Position numbers and translations under genes: made by a program
The notes under the pieces: generated by a model
Seen by the model: only the letters and a program-made list of their open reading frames with translations
Database searches by the model: none
What the model was told of the DNA's origin: nothing
Shown here: positions 45,273-53,772 of the stretch, piece after piece
How the letters are laid out: the number at the start of each line of letters is the position of its first letter
How positions within the stretch are numbered: the stretch's first letter is position 1
Assembly (NCBI GenBank): GCA_947481575.1
Contig: CANKGV010000001.1
Location: 1-64,000 of the forward strand
Reading direction: 5' to 3'
Length of the DNA: 64,000 bases
DNA from: Alphaproteobacteria bacterium
GTDB lineage: Bacteria; Pseudomonadota; Alphaproteobacteria; UBA2966; CAIVPW01

Positions 45273-46190
45273 GTGGGTACCTCCAGCGCTTCCTTAGCGG
45301 CGCGTCTCCAGCATCCGCCTGGACCGCGGCAGCCGTTTGAAATCCTGGCACCGGCGGCGCAGTCGGTGCCGTTGGTGTTCGTGTCGCCGCATTCCGGCAC
45401 CGACTACGATCCCGCGTTTGTGGCGTCTTCGCGGCTCGACATGACCACCCTGCGCCGATCGGAAGACAGCTTCGTCGACGAATTGTTCCAGGCCGCGCCC
45501 GCTTCCGGGGCGCCGCTGCTGCGCGCCCACTTTCCGCGCGTGTACCTGGACCCGAACCGCGAACCGTGGGAACTGGACCCCACCATGTTCGAGGACGAAC
45601 TGCCGGCGTTCGTGAACACGTCGTCGCTCCGCGTGGCCGGCGGTCTCGGCACGATCGCCCGCGTGGTGACCAACGGCGCCGAGGTCTATCGCGGCAAGCT
45701 GCGGTTCGCCGAAGCCGAACGGCGCGTGCGCCAGCTGTACATCCCATTCCACGAAGCGATCCAGGACCTGCTCGCCGCCACCGTGGACCGGTTCGGCGTG
45801 GCGCTCCTGATCGACTGCCACTCGATGCCATCGGTGGGCGGACCCATGGACCGCGACCCCGGCCACGAGCGCGCCGACATCGTGCTGGGCGACCGCTACG
45901 GCACCAGTTGCGCCCACGGCATCACCGAGGCCGCAGAGCGGTACCTGTCCCGCGCCGGACTGCGCGTGGCCCGCAACGATCCCTATGCGGGCGGATTCAC
46001 CACCCGCAATTATGGGCGGCCCGAATCCGGCGTCCACGCGCTGCAGATCGAGATCAAACGGTCGCTGTACATGGACGAGGCGCGCATCCTGCCGTTACCT
46101 TCGATGGCCGCGGTGAAGGCGATCGTCACGTCGCTGATCAGCGTGCTCGCGTCACTCGATCACCACGCGCACCGGGAGCAGCGCCGCTAG
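45273..46190 (+). CDS. N-formylglutamate amidohydrolase family protein
   Basis: A 305-residue metal-dependent hydrolase of the FGase family, which includes HutG-type enzymes of histidine breakdown. Motifs are FVSPHSGTDYDPAF (metal His), DPNREPWELDP, LIDCHSMPSVGG and HALQIEIKRSLYMDE with the catalytic Glu. No other hut genes are near, so the physiological substrate is open. The GTG at 45273 follows AAGAAGG. Its stop overlaps that of amrS on the opposite strand within CTAG. Confidence 0.9.
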   Translation: MGTSSASLAARLQHPPGPRQPFEILAPAAQSVPLVFVSPHSGTDYDPAFVASSRLDMTTLRRSEDSFVDELFQAAPASGAPLLRAHFPRVYLDPNREPWELDPTMFEDELPAFVNTSSLRVAGGLGTIARVVTNGAEVYRGKLRFAEAERRVRQLYIPFHEAIQDLLAATVDRFGVALLIDCHSMPSVGGPMDRDPGHERADIVLGDRYGTSCAHGITEAAERYLSRAGLRVARNDPYAGGFTTRNYGRPESGVHALQIEIKRSLYMDEARILPLPSMAAVKAIVTSLISVLASLDHHAHREQRR

Positions 46191-47341
46191 CTTCCCGCTG
46201 CCTTGCGCCGCTGTTCCAACTGCGCGGCGAAGCGCTTGAGATTGACCGGCATCCGCCGCGCCCCCCAGGTTCCCGGCGGACCGTCAAACACTCCCGGCAT
46301 CGGATAGCCGCACGCATTGCACTTGCCTTCGCCGGTTAGCGCCCACGTGCCGAGGGTGTGCCAGTTGCGGCCGATCACCTTGGCGCCGCAGCCCGGGCAG
46401 TAGGTGGAACTGCCCTCCTCGTCGTGCACGTTGCCGACATAGACGAAGCGCAGGCCGGCCCCGCGGGCGATCGCACGGGCGCGGGTGAGCGTCGCGTGCG
46501 GCGTGCGCGGCAGATCGGTCATGCGGTAGTCCGGATGGAACGCCGTGAAGTGCAGCGGCACATCCGGGCCCAGGTTCTCGGCGAACCATTCGGACAGCGC
46601 GGTGATCTCTTTCTCGCCGTCGTTTTGGCCCGGGATCAGCAGCGTGGTGACTTCGAGCCACGTCGAGGTTTCGTTGTGGATGTACTTCAGCGTGTCCAGG
46701 ACCGAGTCGAGACGGCCGGTGCACAGTCGCTTGTAGAAGTCCTCGGTGAACGCCTTCAGGTCGACGTTGGCGGCATCCATGTAGCGGTACATTTCGCGCG
46801 CCGGTTCGGGGCAGATGTAGCCTGCGGTGACCGCGACAGTCTTCACGCCCACCGCGTGGCACGCCTTGGCGACATCGACCGCGTATTCCAGGAACACCGT
46901 CGGATCGTTGTAGGTGAAGGCGACGGAGCGGCAGCCGGCGGCGAGCGCGGCCTTGGCCAGCAGCTCCGGCGACGCCGCATCGGCCAGCGTGTCCATCTGG
47001 CGCGACTTCGACATGTCCCAGTTCTGGCAGAACTTGCACGTGAGGTTGCAGCCTGCAGTGCCGAAACTGAGGATCGCGGTGCCCGGCAGGAAGTGGTTGA
47101 GCGGCTTCTTCTCCACCGGGTCGACGCAGAAGCCCGACGAGCGGCCGTAGGTGGTGAGCACCATGGCGCCGTCCTTGGCGGCGCGCACAAAGCACAGGCC
47201 ACGTTGGCCATCGTTGAGTTTGCAGAAGCGCGGGCATACGTCGCACTGCACGCGGCCATCGGCCAGGGTGTGCCAATAGCGCGCCGGTACGCCCTCGATC
47301 ACGTCCGGGGCTTCCGCTGCAGGTGCCGTTTCTTGCGTCAC
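46187..47341 (-). CDS. amrS: AmmeMemoRadiSam system radical SAM enzyme
   Basis: A 384-residue radical SAM protein. The cluster motif CNLTCKFC (C98, C102, C105) is preceded by an extra cysteine group (CDVCPRFC) and followed by a C-terminal CPGCG/CNACG zinc-type pair. AFTYNDPTVFLEYAVD is typical of the family. Its chemistry is unknown; it co-occurs with Memo and AMMECR1 proteins. The GTG at 47341 starts just before the conserved region. A much longer upstream frame crosses amrB and is not real. Its start lies 27 bases from that of the divergent amrB-amrA gene. Confidence 0.92.
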   Translation of the reverse strand: MTQETAPAAEAPDVIEGVPARYWHTLADGRVQCDVCPRFCKLNDGQRGLCFVRAAKDGAMVLTTYGRSSGFCVDPVEKKPLNHFLPGTAILSFGTAGCNLTCKFCQNWDMSKSRQMDTLADAASPELLAKAALAAGCRSVAFTYNDPTVFLEYAVDVAKACHAVGVKTVAVTAGYICPEPAREMYRYMDAANVDLKAFTEDFYKRLCTGRLDSVLDTLKYIHNETSTWLEVTTLLIPGQNDGEKEITALSEWFAENLGPDVPLHFTAFHPDYRMTDLPRTPHATLTRARAIARGAGLRFVYVGNVHDEEGSSTYCPGCGAKVIGRNWHTLGTWALTGEGKCNACGYPMPGVFDGPPGTWGARRMPVNLKRFAAQLEQRRKAAGS

Positions 47342-47368
47342 GTGGTGAGCGTCCCTATCCTCGGCGCA

Positions 47369-48763
47369 ATGGGATTTGGCGCCGCAGGCACTGTCCGCAA
47401 CCCGTTCGTTGCCGGCTCGTTCTACCCCGCTTCCGAGGGGGAGTTGCGCGCGGCCGTCACCGGCCACCTCAGCAACGCGGCAAAGGCCGCCGGCGCGCCG
47501 GTACCCAAAGCGATTATCGCCCCCCATGCGGGGTACGTCTATTCGGGCGCCATCGCCGGCACTGCGTATGCGCGGCTGGTCCCGGCCCGCAACACGATCC
47601 GCCGCGTTGTGCTGGCCGGACCATCGCACCGGGTGCCGTTCCGCGGCATCGCGATTCCGACCGTGACCGGGTTTGCCACGCCCTTGGGGGTGGTGCCGCT
47701 GGACCGGGACGCACTGGGCCGGATTGCGCAACTGCCGTTCGTGCATGCCCGCGACGATGCCCACGCCGCCGAGCACAGTTTGGAGGTCCACCTGCCGTTC
47801 CTGCAGGAGACCCTCGGCGAGTTCCAATTGGTGCCCCTGGTGGTCGGCGATGCGACCCCGGCCGAAGTGGCGGCGGTGCTGGAAGCGTTGTGGGGCGGGC
47901 CGGAATCGTTGACGGTCATCAGTTCCGACCTGAGCCACTACGAGACCTACGAGACCGCGCGGACGATGGATGCAGCGACGTCTTCCGCCATCGTGCGCCT
48001 GGACGGCAACGCCATTGCCGAGAAAGGCGCGTGCGGGCGCCGGCCGATCCGCGGGCTGCTGGAACTGGCGCGCCGGCAGGGCATGCGGGCAACCGCAATC
48101 GACGTACGCAATTCCGGCGACACCGCAGGGCCCAAAGACCGTGTGGTGGGCTATGGCTCCTACATCGTGGAGGAGAACCCGCGCCTGCCGGACTCCGCGC
48201 GCGCGGTGCTCCTTGCTGTCGTACGCGAGGTGGTGACCCGTTCGGCCCAGAACCCGCAGAATGAACCGGGCGTGGACCTGTCGCGGTATGCGCCCGAGTT
48301 GGTGGCGCCGCGCGCCGCGTTCGTGACATTCACCCGCCAAGGTCATTTGCGTGGCTGCATCGGATCGCTGGAAGCGCACCAGCCGCTGGTGCTGGATGTC
48401 GCCCGCAACGCGTTCAAAGGCGCGTTCCGCGATCCGCGCTTCCCGCCGATCACGGCCGAGGAAATCCCGCAGTTGGCCGCCAGCATCTCGGTGCTGAGCC
48501 AGCCGGGCGAGCTGCAACTGGGCTCGGAAGCCGAGTTGTTGAGCATCATCCGGCCGGGCATCGACGGGTTGATCCTGGCCGATGGCGGCAAGCGCGGCAC
48601 GTTCCTGCCCAGCGTGTGGGAGCAACTGCCCTCCCCCAAAGACTTCCTGCAGCGCCTGAAACTGAAGGCCGGTTTGGCGGCCGATCACTGGTCGCCCACG
48701 GTGCGCGTGTGGCGTTACCAGACCGAATCGTTCGGAATGGCTCTGGGAGCCACGATCCATTGA
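47369..48763 (+). CDS. Fused AmmeMemoRadiSam proteins B and A (Memo-AMMECR1)
   Basis: A 464-residue fusion. Residues about 10-265 are the Memo-like B domain (FVAGSFYPAS, IIAPHAGYVYSG, SSDLSHYETYETA, a dioxygenase-like metal fold). Residues about 285-460 are the AMMECR1-like A domain (PRAAFVTFTRQGHLRGCIGS, LILADGGKRGTFLPSVWEQL). The two are often separate genes; here they are one chain encoded beside amrS. The ATG at 47369 is taken; in-frame GTGs at 47342 and 47345 are alternatives. A terminator hairpin overlaps the stop. Confidence 0.9.
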   Translation: MGFGAAGTVRNPFVAGSFYPASEGELRAAVTGHLSNAAKAAGAPVPKAIIAPHAGYVYSGAIAGTAYARLVPARNTIRRVVLAGPSHRVPFRGIAIPTVTGFATPLGVVPLDRDALGRIAQLPFVHARDDAHAAEHSLEVHLPFLQETLGEFQLVPLVVGDATPAEVAAVLEALWGGPESLTVISSDLSHYETYETARTMDAATSSAIVRLDGNAIAEKGACGRRPIRGLLELARRQGMRATAIDVRNSGDTAGPKDRVVGYGSYIVEENPRLPDSARAVLLAVVREVVTRSAQNPQNEPGVDLSRYAPELVAPRAAFVTFTRQGHLRGCIGSLEAHQPLVLDVARNAFKGAFRDPRFPPITAEEIPQLAASISVLSQPGELQLGSEAELLSIIRPGIDGLILADGGKRGTFLPSVWEQLPSPKDFLQRLKLKAGLAADHWSPTVRVWRYQTESFGMALGATIH

Positions 48764-48774
48764 TCGTGGTCTTT
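48750..48774 (+). terminator. Terminator hairpin overlapping the amrB-amrA stop
   Basis: CCACGATC and GATCGTGG form a perfect eight-base-pair stem with a CATT loop that includes the start of the TGA codon, followed by TCTTT. A second repeat, CCTGAAT and ATTCAGG, lies about 15 bases further on. Together they probably end the amrB-amrA transcript. Confidence 0.5.
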
Positions 48775-48963
48775 GGCTCACCCCTGAATGCATTAGTGGA
48801 TTCAGGTTGGTAGGCACGATGGCTCCACATTCACATGATGAATTGCGTTCAAATCCGCAGATTCATTTGAGATTCGTGGTTGACAGCCCCTTGCCGGAGC
48901 CTCCACTCTCGCCCCCAAAGCAGCACTAAGACTGCACGAGGACTGCACTGAACTACCCTGGGG

Positions 48964-51900
48964 ATGGGGATGGCCAAAACAGCCACGGGCGCGAAGGATT
49001 CCGCCGTTACTACCCATAACCACGCGACAACCAGCCCCATCATCGGTCATCTCGGCAGCGGTTTCCGCCGCGCCATTCTTAGCGCCACGGCGTTGGCGCT
49101 GGTCCTTTCCGTTGCTGTGCTGATGGTTCCGCGCGCGCCCGCACACGGCGCGCAGCCGCCCGCGCGCACTGCGGCGGCGCCGGCCAAGACGGCGGCGGCA
49201 CCCGTCAAAGCAGCTGCGGTAGCGGCCAAGACCCCCGTAGCACCGGCACCCAAGCTGACCGTCACCGCCACCCCGTTTGCGGGCGGCGTGCTTCGTACGG
49301 TCGTCATCGAAAAGGGCAGCACCTTGCTGTCCGCGTTGATCGCTGCGGGCGTGAACAACGACGCCGCCAACGACGCAATCCGTGCTCTGGCGAAGCAATT
49401 GGACCCGAATAAGGTCGCGCCCGGCCAGAAGATCGAAGTGCTGTTCGCCGGTGCGCAGATGCGCGTGTCTTCGGTGCGCCTGCCGATTTCCGCCAGCAAG
49501 GGCGTCCAGGCAGTCGCCGCCGCGGGGAACTTCACCGCATCGACCTACGACCCGAGCCACGTGCCGGCACCGGCCACCGGCCCCCTGGTATGGGTCGACG
49601 GCGGCGTAACTTCGCGCACCTTGGAACTGAAGGCCGGCCAGACGCTCATGGCCGCGGTGTTGTCGCTGGGCGCCGACCGCCTGGAAGCGGACCGCGCGGC
49701 CGCCGCGGTGGGCAAGCTGTTCAACGTGCGCAAGATGCAGGTGGGGCAGCACATCACCGCGATCTTCGGCGACGGCATGCAGTTGTTGGGCCTGTCGGTT
49801 TCGCTGGACGGCGATGCGGAGGTTGCCGCGTACCTTTCCGAGGCCGGCGCGTACGAGCCGACCCGCACGACTGCCGACGAGCGCGCCGAACTGGCCGCGA
49901 CCGTGGGCCAGCGTGCGCCCGTGCAAGACCTGCCGGACGTTGCCGCCACCCCGCTGCCGCTGCCGGTCGCGATCAAGACGGGCGCCATCGGCAAGGGCGA
50001 CACGCTGATCGACGTGATGCTGCGCCTGGGCGCCGGCCGTGCGGAAGCGGCAGCCGCGAGCCAAGCAGTGGGCACTGTGCTGAACTTGCGCCAACTGCAG
50101 ATCGGCCAAAGCGTGGCCGCTTCGTTCGGCCAGCGCGACGGCGACCGCGCCCAGCGCCTGATCGCCGTTTCCGTGGCGACGGGCCCCGACAAGGAAGTGG
50201 CCGCCATCATCGCCGCCGGCGACGAATTCACGGCGCTCCGCACCACGCCGGCCCAGCGCATCCAGCGCCTGGCGGCGATCGTGACGCCCGCCGCGCCGGC
50301 GCCGATTGCGGCAGCGCCCACGGCGGTGGCCGACGCCGGCACCGCCGCGGCGAACGCACCGCTGCAGCCCCTCGATCTGGCGACGACGTTCCACACCGCC
50401 ATCGCCGGTGAGACCATCGTCCGCGCTGCCACTACCTTGGGCGCCAACCTGAACGACGCGTTGTTGGCGGCCCAAGCGCTGGCAGAAGAGTTCCCGACGG
50501 GCCAACTGGCCGAGGGCCAATTGGTGACCGCCACCCTGGGCCGGGTCGCGGCCGGCGGCGAGACGCGATTGCTGGCGCTGTCGATCGTCATGGCCGCGAA
50601 CGACGAGATTCTGGCGCTGTTGACCGAGGACGGCGCATTCGAGACCGACCACATGACCCCGGCGGAGCGCGCCAAGCTGATCGCCGAATCCCTGGCGCCG
50701 CGGCCCCAAGCCGAGGACGTGGTGGCGGAAGCGGACACCGGCGACGACGTGCCGGGGCTGGTGGGCTACGACCACAACATCCAGACGCTGATCGTGAGCC
50801 GCGGCGACACGCTGCTGAGCGCCGCCATGAACCTGGGCGCCGCGCGTGCCGATGCGGTGGGCGCCATCGAAGCGCTGACCACCCTGTTCGACGCCCGCAG
50901 CCTGCGCGTGGGCCAAGTGATCGAGGCTACCTTTGGCCGCATCGAGCGCGATGGGCCGATGCGCCTGCTGGCCCTGGCGCTGGCGGTGAACTCGAACGTC
51001 GAAGTGGCTGCGTTCCTGAGCGAGACCGGCAACTTCGCGCCACGCACGCTGACCAAGGAAGAACACGAGCAAATCGTTGCCGCGGTGACGGGCGAAGGCG
51101 TGCAGGACGTGTTGGCGACGCCGGCGAAGGCCGTGCCCGCGGTCATTGCCGCCGCACCCTCCCCCACGCCCGGGTTTGAGTGGCTGGCGACGATCGACCG
51201 CTCGGTGACAGTAAAGCCGGGCAGCACGCTGCTGGAAGCGGTGCTTTCGGCCGGGGCGACCCAGCAGGACGCCCACGACGCCATCGAGGCGCTGACCGAG
51301 ATCTTCAACCCGCGCCAGCTGCAAGCCGGACAAGTGATCCGCTTGAGCTTTGGCGGTGCCGACCAGGGCGACTGGAGCAAGCGCTTGGTGGCGGTGAACC
51401 TGCCGCTCAACGTGGAACGCGAAGTGGCGGCGCTGCGCGCGCCCACCGGCGATTTCGGCTCGAAGGAGATCGTGAAACCCCTGGGCCTGGACGTGGTGCG
51501 GGCCTCCGGCACGATCGGCGACAGTTTGTTTGGTGCGGCGGCCAAAGCGGGCGTGCCGAGCACCGTGATCATGGATCTCGTGAAGATCTTTTCGTGGGAC
51601 GTCGACTTCCAGCGCGACATCCAGACCGGCGACAAGTTCGACCTGATGTTTCAGCGCTACGTCGACGATCACGGCAACCCGGTGAAGGTGGGCGCGATCC
51701 AGTACGCTTCGCTGACGCTGAGCGGCACGACCTTCAAGCTGTACCGGCATGAAACCGCCGATGGCGTGATCGACTATTACAACGAGCAGGGTGCCAGCGC
51801 GCGCAAAGCGCTGCTGCGCACGCCGATCGACGGCGCGCGCCTTACTTCCACCTTCAGCAACTCGCGCATGCACCCGGTGCTGGGCTATAGCCGCGCCCAC

Positions 51901-52311
51901 AAGGGCGTGGATTTCGGTGCGCCGATGGGCACGCCGATCCAGGCAGCGGGCGACGGCATCATCGAGTTCGCCGGTCCGTTCTCGGGCTACGGCAATTACC
52001 TGCGCATCCGCCACAACTCGGACTACAAGACCGCCTACGGCCACATGACCGCGTTCGCCAAGGGCATCCGCCCAGGCGTGAAGGTGCGCCAGGGCCAGAT
52101 CATCGGCTATGTCGGCATGACCGGCCTCGCCACCGGCCCGCACCTGCACTACGAGATCCTGGTGCATGACACCCAGGTGAACCCGCTCGCGGTGAAGATG
52201 GCGATCGGCAAGAAGCTGGAAGGCCGCGAGTTGGCCCAGTTCCAGGGCGTGCGCCAGAAGACCGATGTGGCGCTGGCCACCGTGCCGGCCCTCAGGCTCG
52301 CCGCGAAGTAG
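48964..52311 (+). CDS. Giant M23 metallopeptidase with seven tandem OapA/LysM-like modules
   Basis: An 1115-residue protein. After a basic N-terminus and one membrane or signal helix (about 35-57) come six related modules beginning near residues 112, 217, 336, 475, 605 and 744, each with a V-x-x-G-x-TL start, a ten-residue helix and a Q-x-x-x-GQ-x-I strand, and then the canonical OapA/Csd3-type module near 846. The peptidase domain (about 955-1080) has HPVLGYSRAHKGVDFG, YGHM and GPHLHYEIL, so the LytM zinc site is complete. Relatives in most bacteria have one or two such modules. ATG 48964 or 48970 could be the start. It likely cuts peptide cross-links for growth or division. Confidence 0.93.
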   Translation: MGMAKTATGAKDSAVTTHNHATTSPIIGHLGSGFRRAILSATALALVLSVAVLMVPRAPAHGAQPPARTAAAPAKTAAAPVKAAAVAAKTPVAPAPKLTVTATPFAGGVLRTVVIEKGSTLLSALIAAGVNNDAANDAIRALAKQLDPNKVAPGQKIEVLFAGAQMRVSSVRLPISASKGVQAVAAAGNFTASTYDPSHVPAPATGPLVWVDGGVTSRTLELKAGQTLMAAVLSLGADRLEADRAAAAVGKLFNVRKMQVGQHITAIFGDGMQLLGLSVSLDGDAEVAAYLSEAGAYEPTRTTADERAELAATVGQRAPVQDLPDVAATPLPLPVAIKTGAIGKGDTLIDVMLRLGAGRAEAAAASQAVGTVLNLRQLQIGQSVAASFGQRDGDRAQRLIAVSVATGPDKEVAAIIAAGDEFTALRTTPAQRIQRLAAIVTPAAPAPIAAAPTAVADAGTAAANAPLQPLDLATTFHTAIAGETIVRAATTLGANLNDALLAAQALAEEFPTGQLAEGQLVTATLGRVAAGGETRLLALSIVMAANDEILALLTEDGAFETDHMTPAERAKLIAESLAPRPQAEDVVAEADTGDDVPGLVGYDHNIQTLIVSRGDTLLSAAMNLGAARADAVGAIEALTTLFDARSLRVGQVIEATFGRIERDGPMRLLALALAVNSNVEVAAFLSETGNFAPRTLTKEEHEQIVAAVTGEGVQDVLATPAKAVPAVIAAAPSPTPGFEWLATIDRSVTVKPGSTLLEAVLSAGATQQDAHDAIEALTEIFNPRQLQAGQVIRLSFGGADQGDWSKRLVAVNLPLNVEREVAALRAPTGDFGSKEIVKPLGLDVVRASGTIGDSLFGAAAKAGVPSTVIMDLVKIFSWDVDFQRDIQTGDKFDLMFQRYVDDHGNPVKVGAIQYASLTLSGTTFKLYRHETADGVIDYYNEQGASARKALLRTPIDGARLTSTFSNSRMHPVLGYSRAHKGVDFGAPMGTPIQAAGDGIIEFAGPFSGYGNYLRIRHNSDYKTAYGHMTAFAKGIRPGVKVRQGQIIGYVGMTGLATGPHLHYEILVHDTQVNPLAVKMAIGKKLEGRELAQFQGVRQKTDVALATVPALRLAAK

Positions 52312-52603
52312 TCCCGCCGGGGGGACGGCCCCCGGCCAGTCGGCCCACCGATAATACGGACGATTTACGGTAGCGGCGCGCCCGCGCGGGCGCGGCGAAC
52401 GACCGTGCCGTTTTGTACCGTTTTCGCGTAAATACGCGAGAAATACGCTGCTCGCGATTCCGTGAATGCCCATGGGTCCATCCTTTTTGGACTCGCCATG
52501 ATGGATCACGTTATGTATTGTGTCAATACGTATCGTGTCCGCCGGTGGGGGCCGGATCGGCGCCGGCTGGGACCCTTCGACCCGTTCCGCTTACACTAAC
52601 GCC
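52312..52603. other. Non-coding region with several palindromes
   Basis: No gene is supported here. It contains GCCGGGGG-GACGG-CCCCCGGC (52316-52336) right after the M23 stop, likely a terminator without T run; CGCGTA-AA-TACGCG near 52424; and GTATTG-TGT-CAATAC at 52515-52529, about 75 bases before the methyltransferase start. The last two look like protein binding sites. The region is richer in A/T than its surroundings. Confidence 0.45.
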
Positions 52604-53134
52604 ATGGTGATTCTGATCGCGGTGACCGTACTGGCGGCGGTGCTGCTGGCAGCGCGGTGGTGGACGACACCGTACCGGCCGGGGACGGTGGCGTTGCCCT
52701 TTCCCCCGCCGTTGCCGGCGCTGCTGGCGATTGCGTTGGGCGGCGTGTGCGAACTGGTCTGGCCCACGACGTGGGCGCCAGGACCGGTCGCCACGATCCT
52801 CGGCGCGGCACTGGTGGCACTGTCCCTTGCCGTGATCGGCGCGGCGGGGATCGCGTTCCGCAGCGGCGGCGTAAGCCCGAACCCTGGACGCGTGGTGCCG
52901 GTGGTGCTGGAGCGCGGCATCTTCCGGCTGTCGCGCAATCCGATGTACGTGGGGTTCCTGCTGTTGGCGATCGGCAGCGGCGTGTGGGCGGACTCGATCT
53001 GGATCGCCGCCTTGGCTGTGCCTGCGTGGGCGGTGCTGCACTTCCAGATCGTGGTGCGCGAGGAGGCATACCTCGCGGGCTTGTTCCCGGAAGCCTACGG
53101 AGCCTACCGCGCGCGCGTGCGGCGCTGGCTGTAG
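52604..53134 (+). CDS. ICMT/PEMT-like membrane methyltransferase
   Basis: A 176-residue protein with about four hydrophobic helices and the C-terminal signature RGIFRLSRNPMYVGFLLLAI, then REEAYLAGLFPEAYGAYRA, of the isoprenylcysteine carboxyl methyltransferase and phospholipid methyltransferase group. Bacterial members methylate unknown lipids or isoprenoids. The ATG at 52604 places the first helix at the start. The next gene begins 29 bases after its stop. Confidence 0.85.
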   Translation: MVILIAVTVLAAVLLAARWWTTPYRPGTVALPFPPPLPALLAIALGGVCELVWPTTWAPGPVATILGAALVALSLAVIGAAGIAFRSGGVSPNPGRVVPVVLERGIFRLSRNPMYVGFLLLAIGSGVWADSIWIAALAVPAWAVLHFQIVVREEAYLAGLFPEAYGAYRARVRRWL

Positions 53135-53163
53135 GGCCGGCCCACAGTTAGTCTGCCCGCGCC

Positions 53164-53685
53164 GTGATCGACGTCCTGGCCATATCCGGCAGTTTGCGCG
53201 CCGCTTCGAAGAACACGGCATTGCTGGAGGCGGCAGTGCGTGTGGCCCCGCAGGGCATGCGCGTGCGGCGGTTCCGCGGGCTGGGCTCGTTCCCGTTGTT
53301 CAACCCGGACACCGAATTTCCGACGCCGCCACCGGTGGCGGATTTCATTGCACAGATTGCCGCCGCCGATGCGTTGTTGATCGCCAGCCCCGAGTACGCC
53401 CACGGCGTGACCGGGGTGATGAAGAACGCGCTGGACTGGGTGGTGAGCAGCCCGGCCTTCATCGACAAGCCGGTCGCGCTAGTGAACGCATCGCCGCGGG
53501 CGACGATTGCCTATGGCGCGCTACGGGAAACGCTGGTGACGATGTCGGCGCGGATGATCGAGGGCGGGTGCGTGACGATTGCGGTGCCGCCGATGGCACG
53601 GGATGCGGAGGGGGTGCTGGCGGTGCCGGATTTGGTGGTGGCGTTGCGCAGCGCGTTAGCGGAAATCCAGCGGGCCACTCAGTAA
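53164..53685 (+). CDS. NADPH-dependent FMN reductase
   Basis: A 173-residue flavodoxin-like protein with the FMN phosphate loop ISGSLRAASKN at the N-terminus and the SPEYAHGVTGVMKNALDWV segment typical of the azoreductase/ArsH-related NADPH FMN reductase family. It reduces flavin, quinones or other acceptors. The GTG start at 53164 is taken at the first conserved strand. It ends one base before a palindromic repeat that is present again 0.9 kb further on. Confidence 0.88.
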   Translation: MIDVLAISGSLRAASKNTALLEAAVRVAPQGMRVRRFRGLGSFPLFNPDTEFPTPPPVADFIAQIAAADALLIASPEYAHGVTGVMKNALDWVVSSPAFIDKPVALVNASPRATIAYGALRETLVTMSARMIEGGCVTIAVPPMARDAEGVLAVPDLVVALRSALAEIQRATQ

Positions 53686-53720
53686 GGCGTGGATGGCCGG
53701 AACAGGTCCGGCCATGACGG
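53686..53720. repeat. REP-like palindromic repeat, copy 1
   Basis: GGCGTGGATGGCCGGAACAG is followed by GTCCGGCCATGACGG. The core ATGGCCGGA and TCCGGCCAT is a perfect nine-base-pair stem. The same element, with compensatory changes in the stem, occurs at 54594-54627. It also lies where a terminator for the FMN reductase gene would be expected. Confidence 0.75.
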
Positions 53721-53725
53721 CGGAT

Positions 53726-53749
53726 ATACTTAGGTGTTGACCTTAGTAT
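53726..53749 (+). promoter_or_regulatory. Putative ArsR operator
   Basis: ATACTTAGG and CCTTAGTAT form an imperfect inverted repeat (eight of nine positions) around a six-base spacer TGTTGA, 23 bases before the ArsR-family start codon. A TTGACC -35-like element overlaps it. A dimeric winged-helix repressor bound here would block the ArsR/SRPBCC promoter, fitting autoregulation. Confidence 0.6.
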
Positions 53750-53772
53750 CTGTGCGTTCCACATTGTCGGCG

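Noticed and set aside
46358-47368. Upstream extension of the amrB-amrA frame to 801 codons
   Set aside because: It is antisense to amrS. The Memo domain starts right after the ATG at 47369.
47342-48817. Upstream extension of the amrS frame to 876 codons
   Set aside because: The added part is antisense to amrB-amrA and lacks family similarity. The radical SAM protein begins at the GTG at 47341.
48802-52509. 1235-codon open frame on the minus strand
   Set aside because: It is antisense to the M23 peptidase gene along its whole length. The plus-strand protein has a complete fold and catalytic motifs, while the minus frame is a His/Arg/Gln-rich product of high GC content without any recognisable domain.
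52413-52610. 65-codon plus frame after the M23 gene
   Set aside because: It has no family match, poor codon use and lies in the palindrome-rich gap.
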